A DNA stretch of 64,000 nucleotides from Akkermansia muciniphila (GTDB lineage Bacteria; Verrucomicrobiota; Verrucomicrobiia; Verrucomicrobiales; Akkermansiaceae). The stretch covers positions 1-64,000 of the forward strand of contig SFDX01000016.1 in assembly GCA_004557455.1 (NCBI GenBank), read 5' to 3'. Below the pieces are notes generated by a model that saw only the letters and a program-made list of their open reading frames with translations, searched no databases and was not told the DNA's origin. Positions 15,961-25,116 of this stretch are shown here, piece after piece (position 1 is the first letter of the stretch; every line of letters starts with the position of its first letter). The position numbers and the translations under genes are program-made.

Positions 15961-17292
15961 TCAGGCCTTCGATTTGCGCTTGATGCGGGGCTTGCTCTTC
16001 CCGAGCACCACATCCTCGGTAATAGTGATGGTGTCGATGGTCTTGTCTCCCGGCGCTTCATACATCACATCCAGCATCAGGCGCTCGAAGATGCCGCGCA
16101 GGGCGCGCGCACCGGTGCCGCGCTCGATGGCCTGCTTAGCCATGGCGCGCAGGGCCGGTTTCTCTACCTTGAGGCGCACCCCGCTCATGGCGAGCAGCTT
16201 GGTGTATTGCTTCACCAAGGCGTTACGCGGCTCTGTCAGAAGTTGCACCAGTTGGTTCTCCGTCAGGGTGGTGAGCGGGGCGAAAATTGGCAGGCGACCG
16301 ATGAGCTCCGGGATCATCCCGAATTGGAAGAAGTCCTCCGGCATGGCCTTGGCCAGCACCTCTTCCTCCGTGTATTCCTTGGTGTCTCGCCCTTCCTCGA
16401 TGCTGGCGAACCCGAGGCTGGAGGAACCGAGGCGCTTGCGGATGATGTCCTGCAGGCCCACGAAAGCACCGCCGCAGATGAAGAGGATATTCTGCGTATT
16501 CACCTTGATGTATTTTTCATCCGGGTGCTTGCGGCCTCCTTTGGGCGGGATGTTGGCCTCCGTGCCTTCGATGATTTTCAGCAGAGCTTGTTGTACGCCC
16601 TCGCCGGATACATCTCGGGTGATGCTGACATTCTGCGTCTTGCGACCGATCTTGTCGATCTCGTCCACATAGATGATACCGCGTTCGGCTTTCGCCACAT
16701 TCATATCCGCCGCCTGAAGCAGACGCAGGATGATGTTTTCCACATCTTCCCCAACATAGCCGGCTTCCGTGAGGGTGGTGGCGTCCGCAATGCAGAAGGG
16801 TACATCCAGAATCCTCGCCAGAGTCTTGGCCAACAGCGTTTTGCCGGAGCCGGTGGTGCCGGCCATGATGATGTTGCTCTTCTCGATTTCCGTGCCGTCA
16901 TCATCGGCGGTCTGCCGCAGTCGCATGTAGTGGTTATATACCGCTACGCAGAGGGTTTTCTTGGCGAGTTCCTGCCCGATGACGTAGTTGTCCAACTTCT
17001 TGTGCAGTTCCTCCGGCGTGGGAAGATCGGCCAGTTTCTTTGTCTGCACCTCCAGCACGGGCGCGGTGTCCGGTTCCAATCCCTCCACTACCTCCGGGTG
17101 GGTGTTTTGGATGAGGCGTACCACACGTTCGCAGGCAATGGTGCCGAAGTCGGAGGTGAACATGCGGAAGTTGAGGTGCTCCATGCACTGGAAGCAGATG
17201 TTGACGGGGCCCAGCTCCAGCATGGGGCGGCCATCGCTCTGGTATTCACCGCAGAGGGCGCATTGTTTTTTTTGTGGAGGAGGATTGGCCAT
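15961..17292 (-). CDS. clpX: ATP-dependent Clp protease ATP-binding subunit ClpX
   Basis: 443 residues. The zinc-binding domain has Cys11, Cys14, Cys33 and Cys36. The AAA+ core has Walker A GTTGSGKT, the GYVGEDVENII pore region, Walker B IIYVDEIDKIG and the sensor 2 region. It unfolds tagged proteins and feeds them to ClpP. The ATG at 17292 is chosen because the zinc finger follows directly and it sits 7 bp after the clpP stop. Upstream in-frame codons would overlap clpP. Confidence 0.96.
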   Translation of the reverse strand: MANPPPQKKQCALCGEYQSDGRPMLELGPVNICFQCMEHLNFRMFTSDFGTIACERVVRLIQNTHPEVVEGLEPDTAPVLEVQTKKLADLPTPEELHKKLDNYVIGQELAKKTLCVAVYNHYMRLRQTADDDGTEIEKSNIIMAGTTGSGKTLLAKTLARILDVPFCIADATTLTEAGYVGEDVENIILRLLQAADMNVAKAERGIIYVDEIDKIGRKTQNVSITRDVSGEGVQQALLKIIEGTEANIPPKGGRKHPDEKYIKVNTQNILFICGGAFVGLQDIIRKRLGSSSLGFASIEEGRDTKEYTEEEVLAKAMPEDFFQFGMIPELIGRLPIFAPLTTLTENQLVQLLTEPRNALVKQYTKLLAMSGVRLKVEKPALRAMAKQAIERGTGARALRGIFERLMLDVMYEAPGDKTIDTITITEDVVLGKSKPRIKRKSKA

Positions 17293-17299
17293 GGCGGGC

Positions 17300-17908
17300 T
17301 TACTTGGCTGAGGATTTATGGTTGAGGATGCGGTCCACAAGACCATAGGCCACGGATTCCTCCGCAGTCATATAATTGTCACGGTCTTGGTCCTTCTTGA
17401 CCACCTCGGGGGACTTGTTCGTGTGCTTGGCCAGAATACCGGTGAGGCGTTCATCCAAGCTGAACATGAAGTTGATGGTGCGTGCCACATCCGCCGCCGT
17501 GCCTTGGGCTCCGCCGCGTACCTGGTGGATCATCACGTGGGCGTTCGGCAGGCAGAAGCGCTTGCCTTTGGTGCCGGCGGCCAACAGCACGGAGGCCATG
17601 GAGGCCGCTATGCCGATGCAGTATGTGTTAACATCGCAGGAGATGAACTGCATCGTGTCGTAAATGGCCAGCCCTGCCGTGACGGAGCCGCCCGGGGAGT
17701 TGATGTACAGGTGGATGTCTTTCTTCGGGTCTGTCATTTGCAGGAACAAAAGCTGCGCAATCACGGAGTTAGCTACCGTGTCGTCAATCTCCGTGCCGAT
17801 GAAGATGACGCGATCCAGGAGCAGGCGGGAGTAAATGTCGTAGGCACGCTCGCCTTGGCTCGTTTTTTCAATGACGGTGGGTATGTAATAATTCTGCGGT
17901 GTGCTCAT
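17300..17908 (-). CDS. clpP: ATP-dependent Clp protease proteolytic subunit ClpP
   Basis: 202 residues. The catalytic Ser103 (GIAASMAS), His128 (HVMIHQ) and the Asp of QDRDNYM are in the expected places. It forms the tetradecameric chamber that works with ClpX. It is the first gene of a five-gene minus-strand cluster. Start codon and the TATAAT box are 11 bp apart. A trigger-factor gene, often a neighbour, is not present. Confidence 0.96.
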   Translation of the reverse strand: MSTPQNYYIPTVIEKTSQGERAYDIYSRLLLDRVIFIGTEIDDTVANSVIAQLLFLQMTDPKKDIHLYINSPGGSVTAGLAIYDTMQFISCDVNTYCIGIAASMASVLLAAGTKGKRFCLPNAHVMIHQVRGGAQGTAADVARTINFMFSLDERLTGILAKHTNKSPEVVKKDQDRDNYMTAEESVAYGLVDRILNHKSSAK

Positions 17909-17919
17909 ATCTCTCGGCC

Positions 17920-17947
17920 ATTATACCACAATCCCGCGCGTTGATAA
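17920..17947 (-). promoter_or_regulatory. clpP operon promoter
   Basis: Minus strand TTATCA (17947-17942), a 16-bp spacer and the perfect TATAAT (17925-17920). The predicted mRNA begins about 5 bases before the clpP ATG. Confidence 0.65.
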
Positions 17948-18051
17948 AGCGCAAAGTGTAGCATGCCGCAGAAAGTCGCCCCGAGAGGGGGGAGGAGTGG
18001 AGTTTTTTGCTGCCTTTTGGGGTAAATTCTGGCTGTGGGGTGACTATGTTC

Positions 18052-18080
18052 TTGACATTCTGCCGCTTTTGGGGCAAACT
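18052..18080 (+). promoter_or_regulatory. Candidate promoter for the 18090 dehydrogenase
   Basis: TTGACA (18052-18057), a 17-bp spacer and a weak -10 box CAAACT (18075-18080), 9 bp before the ATG. The -35 is perfect but the -10 is poor. Confidence 0.4.
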
Positions 18081-18089
18081 GCGCGCGGT

Positions 18090-19316
18090 ATGAAGAAAGT
18101 TCTCATTATCGGAGCCGGTGGCGTGGGGCATGTGGTGGCCCACAAGTGTGCGCAGATGTCGGATGTGTACGGCGAGATTCACTTGGCCTCCCGCACGAAG
18201 AGCAAGTGCGATGCCATCGCTGCGGATGTGATGGCGCGGGAGGGGGTGCATATCACCACCCACGCGGTGGATGCCGATGATGTGGAGCAGACAGTGGCCC
18301 TCCTGCGGCAGATCCGGCCCGATTTGCTGCTGAACGTGGCCCTGCCTTACCAGGACCTGCCGCTGATGGATGCCTGCTTGGAGGCCGGGGTGCATTACAT
18401 GGACACGGCTAACTATGAGCCGCGGGAAGTGGCGAAGTTCGAGTACAAGTGGCAGTGGGCCTACGATGAGCGCTACCGCAAGGCGGGGCTCTTCGCTCTC
18501 ATGGGTTCCGGGTTCGACCCGGGTGTTACGAATGTCTACACTGCTTGGGCGCTCAAGCATCATTTCGATGAGATTGAGTATCTCGACATCATTGATGTGA
18601 ACGGTGGTGATCACGGTCAGGCGTTCGCAACGAACTTTAACCCGGAAATCAACATTCGCGAGGTGTCTGCGCCCTGTCGCCATTGGGAGGACGGGGATTT
18701 CCGTGAGACGCCGCCCATGAGCCTGCACCGCCCCTTCTGCTGCCCGGAGGGTGTGGGTACTTACGAGATTTACCGCATGTATCATGAGGAGATGGAGTCG
18801 CTGGTGAAGCACATTCCCACCATCAAACGGGCGCAGTTCTGGATGAGCTTCTCGCCGAATTATATCAATCACCTCACGGTGCTGAAGAATGTGGGGATGA
18901 CTCGCATTGACCCGGTGATGTACAATGGGGTGGAAATCGTGCCTCTGCAATTCCTGAAGGCGGTGCTGCCCAACCCGGGTGATTTGGGTAAGACGACCCA
19001 TGGGCGCACCTGTATCGGTTGCGTGATTCAGGGTAAGAAGGACGGCAAGTATAAGGCGGTTTACATCTACAATATCTGTGACCATGAGAAATGCTTTGAG
19101 GAGGTCGGTTCCCAAGCTATTTCCTACACTACGGGTGTGCCGGCGGCCATCGGCGGGCGCATGATTCTCTCCGGCCTCTGGAGTGGGGCTGGTGTTTATA
19201 ATATGGAGCAGAATGACCCGGATCCGTTCATGGAGGCCCTCAATCGCTATGGTCTGCCCTGGAACTGCATCGAGCTGACGCAGGAACAGGCGGAGGGGCT
19301 GACGGTTACGCACTGA
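18090..19316 (+). CDS. Carboxynorspermidine / saccharopine dehydrogenase-like oxidoreductase
   Basis: 408 residues. The N-terminal Rossmann motif MKKVLIIGAGGVGHVVAHKC is followed by the family block VNVALPYQDLPLMDACLEAG, HYMDTANYE and GSGFDPGVTNV. The length and GFDPG motif fit carboxynorspermidine dehydrogenase (the Lys9/CANSDH group). Those enzymes reductively couple aspartate semialdehyde with a diamine to make carboxy(nor)spermidine for polyamine synthesis. No decarboxylase neighbour is present, so the pathway role is inferred from family only. The ATG at 18090 begins the Rossmann motif. Confidence 0.85.
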   Translation: MKKVLIIGAGGVGHVVAHKCAQMSDVYGEIHLASRTKSKCDAIAADVMAREGVHITTHAVDADDVEQTVALLRQIRPDLLLNVALPYQDLPLMDACLEAGVHYMDTANYEPREVAKFEYKWQWAYDERYRKAGLFALMGSGFDPGVTNVYTAWALKHHFDEIEYLDIIDVNGGDHGQAFATNFNPEINIREVSAPCRHWEDGDFRETPPMSLHRPFCCPEGVGTYEIYRMYHEEMESLVKHIPTIKRAQFWMSFSPNYINHLTVLKNVGMTRIDPVMYNGVEIVPLQFLKAVLPNPGDLGKTTHGRTCIGCVIQGKKDGKYKAVYIYNICDHEKCFEEVGSQAISYTTGVPAAIGGRMILSGLWSGAGVYNMEQNDPDPFMEALNRYGLPWNCIELTQEQAEGLTVTH

Positions 19317-19341
19317 TTTGTACCCCCCGTTCGGGCTCTCT

Positions 19342-19358
19342 CCCCTCCGGGGGAGGGG
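19342..19358 (+). terminator. Weak hairpin after the dehydrogenase
   Basis: CCCCTCC (19342-19348) pairs with GGAGGGG (19352-19358) and is followed by CCTTTG. The T-tract is short. Confidence 0.4.
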
Positions 19359-19387
19359 CCTTTGTGCAGGTTTCGTCATTTTATGGC

Positions 19388-19416
19388 TTGACTTGCCGCG
19401 GTGATCGCGCTATCAT
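19388..19416 (+). promoter_or_regulatory. Promoter of the sugar-nucleotide operon
   Basis: TTGACT (19388-19393), a 17-bp spacer and TATCAT (19411-19416). The ATG at 19428 is 11 bp beyond the -10 box. Confidence 0.72.
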
Positions 19417-19427
19417 GCCTGAAGCAT

Positions 19428-19847
19428 ATGGCAAAAGTTTTCGTTTCCGGTTGTTTTGATGTCCTGCACAGCGGCCACATTGCCTTCTTGGAGGAGGCCG
19501 CGTCGTATGGCGATGTATACGTCTCCCTCGGGTCGGACGCAACGGTGCGTGCCCTTAAGAACAGGAGCACTGTGTACAATGAGCAGGAGCGTAAGTATAT
19601 GTTGGAGGCTATCCGTTTTGTGAAGAAGGTGTACATCGGCCCGGATACCGGTAAGGTGCTGGACTTTGCGCCTTTGCTCGATGTCGTGAAGCCGGATATC
19701 TTTTTTGTGAATGAGGATGGTACGGGTGATGAGAAGAAGGCTTTTGTGGAGTCGAAGGGTATTCGTTATGTGACGAGTAAGCGCATCCCTCACGGTGGGT
19801 TGCCGACGCGTTCGACAACGTCGATTCGTGCAGAATTAGGGAAGTAG
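19428..19847 (+). CDS. Cytidylyltransferase-like (RfaE-II/GCT family) nucleotidyltransferase
   Basis: 139 residues. The nucleotide-binding HxGH motif is in GCFDVLHSGHIAFL and the second signature in RSTTSIRAEL. The family joins a sugar- or alcohol-phosphate to CMP or AMP, for example ADP-heptose or CDP-glycerol. The substrate is unknown. It is followed 6 bp later by a cupin isomerase and then a GT25 transferase, so an activated sugar for envelope glycan is likely. The ATG at 19428 is chosen over in-frame upstream codons because the promoter -10 box covers those. Confidence 0.83.
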   Translation: MAKVFVSGCFDVLHSGHIAFLEEAASYGDVYVSLGSDATVRALKNRSTVYNEQERKYMLEAIRFVKKVYIGPDTGKVLDFAPLLDVVKPDIFFVNEDGTGDEKKAFVESKGIRYVTSKRIPHGGLPTRSTTSIRAELGK

Positions 19848-19853
19848 GCGTAT

Positions 19854-20216
19854 ATGATAGCTTATACCAACGGAGAAAGTGCCGGAAGGCCTTGGGGGTA
19901 CTGGCGTGTGCTGGCAGTGCAACGCGGGGCTGTGGTTAAGTACTTGGAGATCAACCCGCGCAGCCGCCTCTCTCTGCAGCGCCATTTCAAGCGTGCCGAG
20001 CGTTGGATTGTTACGACCGGCACGGCTACCGTGCAGATCGGGCAGGAGGAGTTCGAGCTTAATCCCGGCGATTCTATTTACATTCCGTGCCGCGCTTGGC
20101 ATCGCCTCGGTAATCGTACCCGCCGCCCGGTCGCTGTGGTGGAGGTGCAACTGGGGGATGATTTGTCGGAGGATGATATCGAGCGGTTGGAAGATGATTA
20201 CGAAAGGTGTGAGTAA
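19854..20216 (+). CDS. Phosphomannose isomerase-type cupin
   Basis: 120 residues, the size of a stand-alone type II PMI cupin. RPWGYWRVL at the start, the metal-binding His in SLQRHFKRAE, the GDSIYIPCRAWHRLGN block and the closing EVQLGDD are diagnostic. It probably interconverts a hexose-6-phosphate pair, or acts as a related sugar isomerase. The stop codon overlaps the next start (TAATG). Confidence 0.85.
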   Translation: MIAYTNGESAGRPWGYWRVLAVQRGAVVKYLEINPRSRLSLQRHFKRAERWIVTTGTATVQIGQEEFELNPGDSIYIPCRAWHRLGNRTRRPVAVVEVQLGDDLSEDDIERLEDDYERCE

Positions 20217-21058
20217 TGGATATTTGGAATTGCATTGATGCCGCGTTGGTGATTAACATGGACCGCAGTGTGGACCGCTGGCAGGCTTTCCAACGCTCGG
20301 TGGAGGGGCTGATTCCTCCTGATCGTCTGCACCGTATCAGTGCCGTGCCGGGCGTGGAGCTGCCCGGTTACGGGGAGAAGCCGTGGTTCCGCAGGCGCAC
20401 GGAAAGCAAGGCGCGCCAGTGGGCCGGTGTGGCAGGCTGCGCGGCGTCGCATCGCCGCGCCATTGCATTCGCCAAGCAGCAGGGCTACCGCCGTGTCCTC
20501 ATCCTGGAGGACGATGCCGAATTTACCCCCGCTTGGCTACGAGGTCAGTCTTTCGTGGCAGAATCCCTCGCCTCCCTCACCGGCCCCTTCCTCTTCTACC
20601 TCGGCTACCATAAGCCCAACCCTCACGGCGTTCAACTCGCCGCGCAGCAGAATTTTTCCCTCTGGCGTACAGAGGGGGTGCTTGCTGCCCACGCGTACAT
20701 TGTCTCATCGGAGCTTTACGACGTGTTGTTGGATATGTCGCCCGTCGGCCGGGACGCATGGGCATGGATTGCTCGGTATCGTGCTTACGACACGATGTTG
20801 AAGGATTTTATTTCTTCCCGCAGAGAGGTTAATACATATTTGGTGTATCCCTCCCTGATTATTCAATCGGGCGCCGTTTCCAGCATCAGCACCAGAGCAG
20901 GTGAGCTAGATTACATGCTTTGCCGCCGCCCCCCCTTGCCCCTCACTCTCAACCGACGCCTCACCTCTCCCCTCCGCTTTCTCAAAATCCGCACCAATTC
21001 TCTCTACACCCTCACCCGCAACTACCTCCTCGGCCTCCCCGGCCTCAGGAAAAAGTGA
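20216..21058 (+). CDS. Glycosyltransferase family 25 (LPS-type)
   Basis: 280 residues. ALVINMDRSVDRWQAF, the mid GCAASHRRAIAFAK and the ILEDDAEF motif are typical of GT25 LPS beta-galactosyl/glucosyl transferases. It has no membrane segment. It is the last gene of the three-gene operon starting at 19428. GC content falls shortly after its end, marking the border of the glycan island. Confidence 0.83.
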   Translation: MDIWNCIDAALVINMDRSVDRWQAFQRSVEGLIPPDRLHRISAVPGVELPGYGEKPWFRRRTESKARQWAGVAGCAASHRRAIAFAKQQGYRRVLILEDDAEFTPAWLRGQSFVAESLASLTGPFLFYLGYHKPNPHGVQLAAQQNFSLWRTEGVLAAHAYIVSSELYDVLLDMSPVGRDAWAWIARYRAYDTMLKDFISSRREVNTYLVYPSLIIQSGAVSSISTRAGELDYMLCRRPPLPLTLNRRLTSPLRFLKIRTNSLYTLTRNYLLGLPGLRKK

Positions 21059-21103
21059 GGGGGGTGTTGAGGCCGGGTTGCTCCCCCATGCGTTGATGGG
21101 ATA

Positions 21104-22687
21104 TCAGTGCGTTTCCTTCTTGCGTGGAGCCGGGGGTCGGATGTAATCAAACCCGGGTGCCTTGGGCAGTATATTACCGGGGAAGTTTTTTTCTGCAGCG
21201 CCGTTTTCACGGCAGATGATACCCTCAATGAGCGGAGCCTTGGTTCTTGATTTGTGACTCGCCATGTTGGCGAGATTCCCATTGTAGCGATCTTCAACTC
21301 TGTGATCGCCGGTATAAGCAGCAGGGATACTGATTATCATTCGAGAGAAATGAATCAATGTAATCCCCAATGCAATGTATTTCCAGCGTGGAAGCTCCAT
21401 CCATTTATAGGCAAGAAAGAGGGAAAAAACGAAGGTGTAAATGGGCATGCTTTTCAGCCACAGTTCGTTAAAATTATTGGGGGGTGCCCCCAATACAATT
21501 AGTGGGTAGAGCAATACACAACAAAGGGTTAAGCGTACGAGCCGATTGGATCGCAGAGGCCAGAGGGAGCCATACAATAGGAGGAGGGCAAATAACACAC
21601 CTCCGTATACGATGCAACTATTGAATACTCCGTATTGTGAGAGAATAAATGTTGTTGTAATAATCTCGCCTTCTCCGTGCGTCTCTGCGCCTCTCGAAAA
21701 GTACAGAAAAGATATGAGAGCCAGGAAGAGCGGAATGACGCTATAGAGGCATGAGAGTGCGAACCCCTTGCGGTTCGTCAGTTCTTTGTATGCGTAACAG
21801 CCAAGAACAAATGGGAGACTTCCCATTGCCCCCATAGGGGATATAGGCAATAATAGAGCGTAGGTGAGTGGAATTGTGAAATTCTTGTGCTTCCGAATGC
21901 TGATGATGACTGCGGTAGCCAATAATGTCCCGGGTAGAGAATTATACGGTCCGCACATTGACATGAGAGATAGCAGCGTATGACGCCCCTGACATGTTGC
22001 GAACAGAGAACAATCAACACCGCTCCATTGATGTACTAGATATATTGCATATCGCATGGCTGAGCTACCTTTTGAGGTGAGCCATATATTTAGCAGCGGA
22101 TCGCAGAGAAAGACGACAAAAAAGACGAAAATAAGAGAAACTTTTCTACGGAAGGTAAAGACAACAAGAAAAGCTAAAGTATAGCCCAAGGCGGTCCAAA
22201 GCAACAGAATGACCTGCGCTAAGGTACTGCCTTCGGTAGGATATGCAGCAAAGATTCGTGCAAGAATGGCAGGCGGAAGATACGCTGCAATATAGTAATT
22301 GATCTCGCACCCGTTCGGCAGAACGATCGGCCATGGGGCTTCGATCAGATTAACATAATACGCCTGGCGAGCCAATTCATAGTCAGGATCCGTCAGAAAG
22401 AATCCGATCAATCCTGTCGATATATGCAGCAGGCAAATGAGAAAAAATGCAGCTGCTACAACAGAAATGGTACGTCGGTTGAAAGGGAGGATACATTCCC
22501 GCTCTTTCGGCATAAGGCGTACGGCATAGTATATAAGGCTTCCTATTACACCCAGGGAGGCCAAGATTGCCGGAATGGGGGTCAGCCAGCCAAGGAAGAA
22601 CAGTATACTCGGTAAGGCAAGATAGAGCAAGGCCATCAACGTGACCTGTCCTTCATTGATGCCGCGGGATTGAGAGAGTGTTTTCAT
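21104..22687 (-). CDS. Polytopic membrane protein of the glycan island (GT-C-like?)
   Basis: 527 residues with about 11-13 predicted membrane helices spread over residues 15-460 and a polar C-terminal tail. A loop after the third helix (LTDPDYELARQAYYVN to NGCEINYYIAAYLPPAILARI) could be the extracytoplasmic acidic loop seen in polyprenyl-phosphate-sugar-dependent GT-C transferases. The family itself was not recognised. It starts 9 bp downstream of the wecE stop, so they share a transcript. AT-rich codon use differs from the flanking genes. Alternatives are an O-antigen polymerase or a transporter. Confidence 0.75.
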   Translation of the reverse strand: MKTLSQSRGINEGQVTLMALLYLALPSILFFLGWLTPIPAILASLGVIGSLIYYAVRLMPKERECILPFNRRTISVVAAAFFLICLLHISTGLIGFFLTDPDYELARQAYYVNLIEAPWPIVLPNGCEINYYIAAYLPPAILARIFAAYPTEGSTLAQVILLLWTALGYTLAFLVVFTFRRKVSLIFVFFVVFLCDPLLNIWLTSKGSSAMRYAIYLVHQWSGVDCSLFATCQGRHTLLSLMSMCGPYNSLPGTLLATAVIISIRKHKNFTIPLTYALLLPISPMGAMGSLPFVLGCYAYKELTNRKGFALSCLYSVIPLFLALISFLYFSRGAETHGEGEIITTTFILSQYGVFNSCIVYGGVLFALLLLYGSLWPLRSNRLVRLTLCCVLLYPLIVLGAPPNNFNELWLKSMPIYTFVFSLFLAYKWMELPRWKYIALGITLIHFSRMIISIPAAYTGDHRVEDRYNGNLANMASHKSRTKAPLIEGIICRENGAAEKNFPGNILPKAPGFDYIRPPAPRKKETH

Positions 22688-22696
22688 GAGGATTAG

Positions 22697-23857
22697 TTAT
22701 CTAATAAAAAAATCTTCTGCGCATCGGCAGACGTAAGTAACTTCCTCCGGTGTCAGCTCATAGTAGCAGGGCAGGCGGAGCAGACGGTCGGCGTATTCTT
22801 CGGTGACGGGGAGGAAGGGGGCTTTGCCGCTGCAGAGTTCGATACCCTTCGGGGCGTTGTGCAGGGGGACGTAGTGGAAGACGGCGGAGATTCCGTTTGC
22901 CCTGAGATGGGCGATCAGTTTGGTGCGGGTGTCGAGGTCCTTCAGCAGGATGTAGTACATGTGGGCATTGTGTCCGCATGTGCACGGGATGATGGGGCGA
23001 CGCAACAGGCCTTTTTCTTCAAGCGGCTCGAGTAGCTCGTGGTACTGCTGCCATATGGAGAGGCGTTTGGCGCTGATCTTGTTGGATTCCTCCAATTGGG
23101 CATACAGAAACGCGGCAATCAGCTCGCCGGGCAGGTAGCTGGAGCCAACGTCGACCCACGTGTATTTGTCCACCATGCCGCGGAAGAATTGGCTTCGGTT
23201 TGTACCCTTCTCACGTATGATTTCTGCGCGCTCCATAAAACGTTCATCGTTGATGAGAATGGCACCTCCTTCACCGGAGATGAAGTTCTTTGTCTCGTGG
23301 AAACTGTAGCAACCGAAATGCCCGATGGTGCCGAGGTATCTGCCTTTGTACGTCGCACATACGCCCTGAGCGGCATCCTCCACTACCAGAAGGTTGTGCC
23401 TCTGCGCTATGTCCATGATAGTGTCCATCTCGCAGCCTACTCCCGCATAATGCACCGGCACGATTACCTTGGTACGGGGTGTAATGGCAGCCTCAATTTT
23501 CGTTTCATCCATGTTCATCGTCTCCGGGTTCACATCGATGAACACAGGCACAGCCCCTTGCATGACAAAAGCATTGACTGTCGAGACAAAGGTATAACTG
23601 GGGCAAATGAACTCATCCCCGGGCTTCAAATCGCAGAGAATGGCCGCCATTTCCAGCGCCGCTGTGCCGGAATGCACCAGTAACGCCTTTTTCGCGCCGA
23701 AGTGTTCCTCGAGCCATTTGTTACACTGCTTGGTGAAGTAGCCATCTCCCGCAAGCTGACCGAATTGGACGGCTTGGGCAATATTCCAGAGTTCTTTGCC
23801 GATGATGTATGGTTTGTTGAAAGGAATTTTTTCCATGAGTCTTGACATTATGTTCAT
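22697..23857 (-). CDS. WecE-type TDP-4-oxo-6-deoxy-sugar aminotransferase
   Basis: A PLP-dependent DegT/DnrJ/EryC1 enzyme that aminates a nucleotide-linked 4-keto-6-deoxyhexose, for example to TDP-4-amino-4,6-dideoxygalactose. IPFNKPYIIGKE, GDGYFTKQCNKWLEEHFGAK, VHSGTAALEMAA and the Lys190 motif FHETKNF are visible. Two starts are possible. ATG 23857 gives 386 residues and lies 9 bp after the -10 box, as in other genes here. ATG 23836 gives 379 residues and matches the typical family N-terminus. Lower GC than flanking housekeeping genes suggests transfer with the island. Confidence 0.88.
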   Translation of the reverse strand: MNIMSRLMEKIPFNKPYIIGKELWNIAQAVQFGQLAGDGYFTKQCNKWLEEHFGAKKALLVHSGTAALEMAAILCDLKPGDEFICPSYTFVSTVNAFVMQGAVPVFIDVNPETMNMDETKIEAAITPRTKVIVPVHYAGVGCEMDTIMDIAQRHNLLVVEDAAQGVCATYKGRYLGTIGHFGCYSFHETKNFISGEGGAILINDERFMERAEIIREKGTNRSQFFRGMVDKYTWVDVGSSYLPGELIAAFLYAQLEESNKISAKRLSIWQQYHELLEPLEEKGLLRRPIIPCTCGHNAHMYYILLKDLDTRTKLIAHLRANGISAVFHYVPLHNAPKGIELCSGKAPFLPVTEEYADRLLRLPCYYELTPEEVTYVCRCAEDFFIR

Positions 23858-23866
23858 CGTGGGTCC

Positions 23867-23895
23867 ATTCTAGCATATAGTGCTGGAATAGGCAA
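23867..23895 (-). promoter_or_regulatory. Promoter of the wecE-like gene
   Basis: Minus strand TTGCCT (23895-23890), a 17-bp spacer and TAGAAT (23872-23867). The rest of the 23896-24144 gap is AT-rich and shows no gene. Confidence 0.7.
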
Positions 23896-24144
23896 GACAT
23901 ATCTGCCTCAAAGTGCAGAAATCGGCTTATTTTTCGTTGCCTTTCTGCTCTCGGTCGGAACGTGTTACTTGGCGTAGCGTAGAAGGTTACCCTTTATTAG
24001 ATGGAAGCCATACTCGCGCTCAGCCCGTGTATATATTGTCGAGGTAAGGTGTATACTACGGAATTGGCTGTCAAAGATGTAGTATGCAAGCCGTATGACT
24101 GTAAACTTATGTATGTGTGTGATTAGGTATCAAGTTGCTTGCAG

Positions 24145-25071
24145 TTAGAAATTCACTTTCTGTCTCACAACAAACAAAGGACGACCTTTTACCTGATCAA
24201 AAATCATACCTATGTAAATTCCTATTATGCCCAATACGAATAAAAGGAGTCCTCCGATAAACCAAATGGAAAACACGGTTGTTGTATACCCATTTACGGT
24301 AATAATGCCCACAAGCTTCGCAATAATGTTGTAAAATGCGAGGAGAATGGATATGGTAGACATAATAAAACCAATAATTATCGAGAGCTTGAGAGGCTTA
24401 TTGCTGTTTGAAATTATGATGTCCAGACTTAGTGCTACCAACTTTGAAAGCGTGTAGCTGGATTTTCCCTCCGCCCTAGCATCGTGTTGGACTTCAATTG
24501 CTGTTCGCTTGAACCCTAGGTAATCAATGAGGCTACCGAAGGACCGGGCTTTCTCTGGCATTTTGTTGAAATTATCTATGACCTCTCTCTTGAATATTCC
24601 AAAGTTTGCAATTGTTTCGTCCGTTTGCAGACCGCTTAACCAGTTAAATACTCGGTGAAATGCATAGGATTGCAACCGTTTGACGTACGAGTCTTTTCGA
24701 TTGAGACGACGAGCAAAGACGATATCCCAGCCTTCAAGTGCTTTTGCATATAGATTGGGGATTTCTTCCGGTCTGTCTTGAAGGTCACAATCCATTACAA
24801 CAATCCAGTCACCGGAGGCATGCATTAAGCCGGCCGTAATCGCATTGTGTTGGCCGAAATTCCTAGATAAGTCAATACCTTTGATGCGTTGATCTTTCTC
24901 GCCATACTCAACAATGTGTTGCCATGATTTGTCGGGTGAATGGTCGTTGACAAGTATGAGCTCATAATGAGGAGTAATAGATCCTACAGATAGTTGGACC
25001 CGTTGAATTAATGAGTTGAGCATTGATTCTCCCTTGTAGACTGGTGATATAATTGAGATTTTCATGTTCAT
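24145..25071 (-). CDS. GT2 polyprenyl-phosphate glycosyltransferase (DPM1/GtrB-like)
   Basis: 308 residues. The GT-A domain has SIISPVYKGESM, ILVNDHSPDKSW, LSRNFGQHNAI and VVMDCDLQDRPEE. Two C-terminal membrane helices (LKLSIIIGFIMSTISILLAF and TTVFSIWFIGGLLLFVLGII) follow, as in GtrB/ArnC enzymes. These move a sugar to undecaprenyl phosphate on the cytoplasmic face. ATG 25071 is chosen because GT2 strand 1 starts immediately. In-frame codons to 25128 run into the putative inverted arm. The only nearby promoter parts are a TACACT box in the left arm and a poor -35, so the gene may be off in this orientation. Confidence 0.88.
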   Translation of the reverse strand: MNMKISIISPVYKGESMLNSLIQRVQLSVGSITPHYELILVNDHSPDKSWQHIVEYGEKDQRIKGIDLSRNFGQHNAITAGLMHASGDWIVVMDCDLQDRPEEIPNLYAKALEGWDIVFARRLNRKDSYVKRLQSYAFHRVFNWLSGLQTDETIANFGIFKREVIDNFNKMPEKARSFGSLIDYLGFKRTAIEVQHDARAEGKSSYTLSKLVALSLDIIISNSNKPLKLSIIIGFIMSTISILLAFYNIIAKLVGIITVNGYTTTVFSIWFIGGLLLFVLGIIGIYIGMIFDQVKGRPLFVVRQKVNF

Positions 25072-25116
25072 GTCTTCACATCCCTTCCCTTTCGTATGCT
25101 CCTTTACTGCAGGGGG

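Noticed and set aside
15841..17325. A 494-codon plus-strand frame opposite clpX and tsaD
   Set aside because: Antisense shadow of two unmistakable housekeeping genes in GC-rich DNA.
23896..24144. A gene or RNA in the AT-rich gap downstream of the GT2 gene
   Set aside because: No reading frame of note, no tRNA-like fold and no terminator with a clear stem could be supported.
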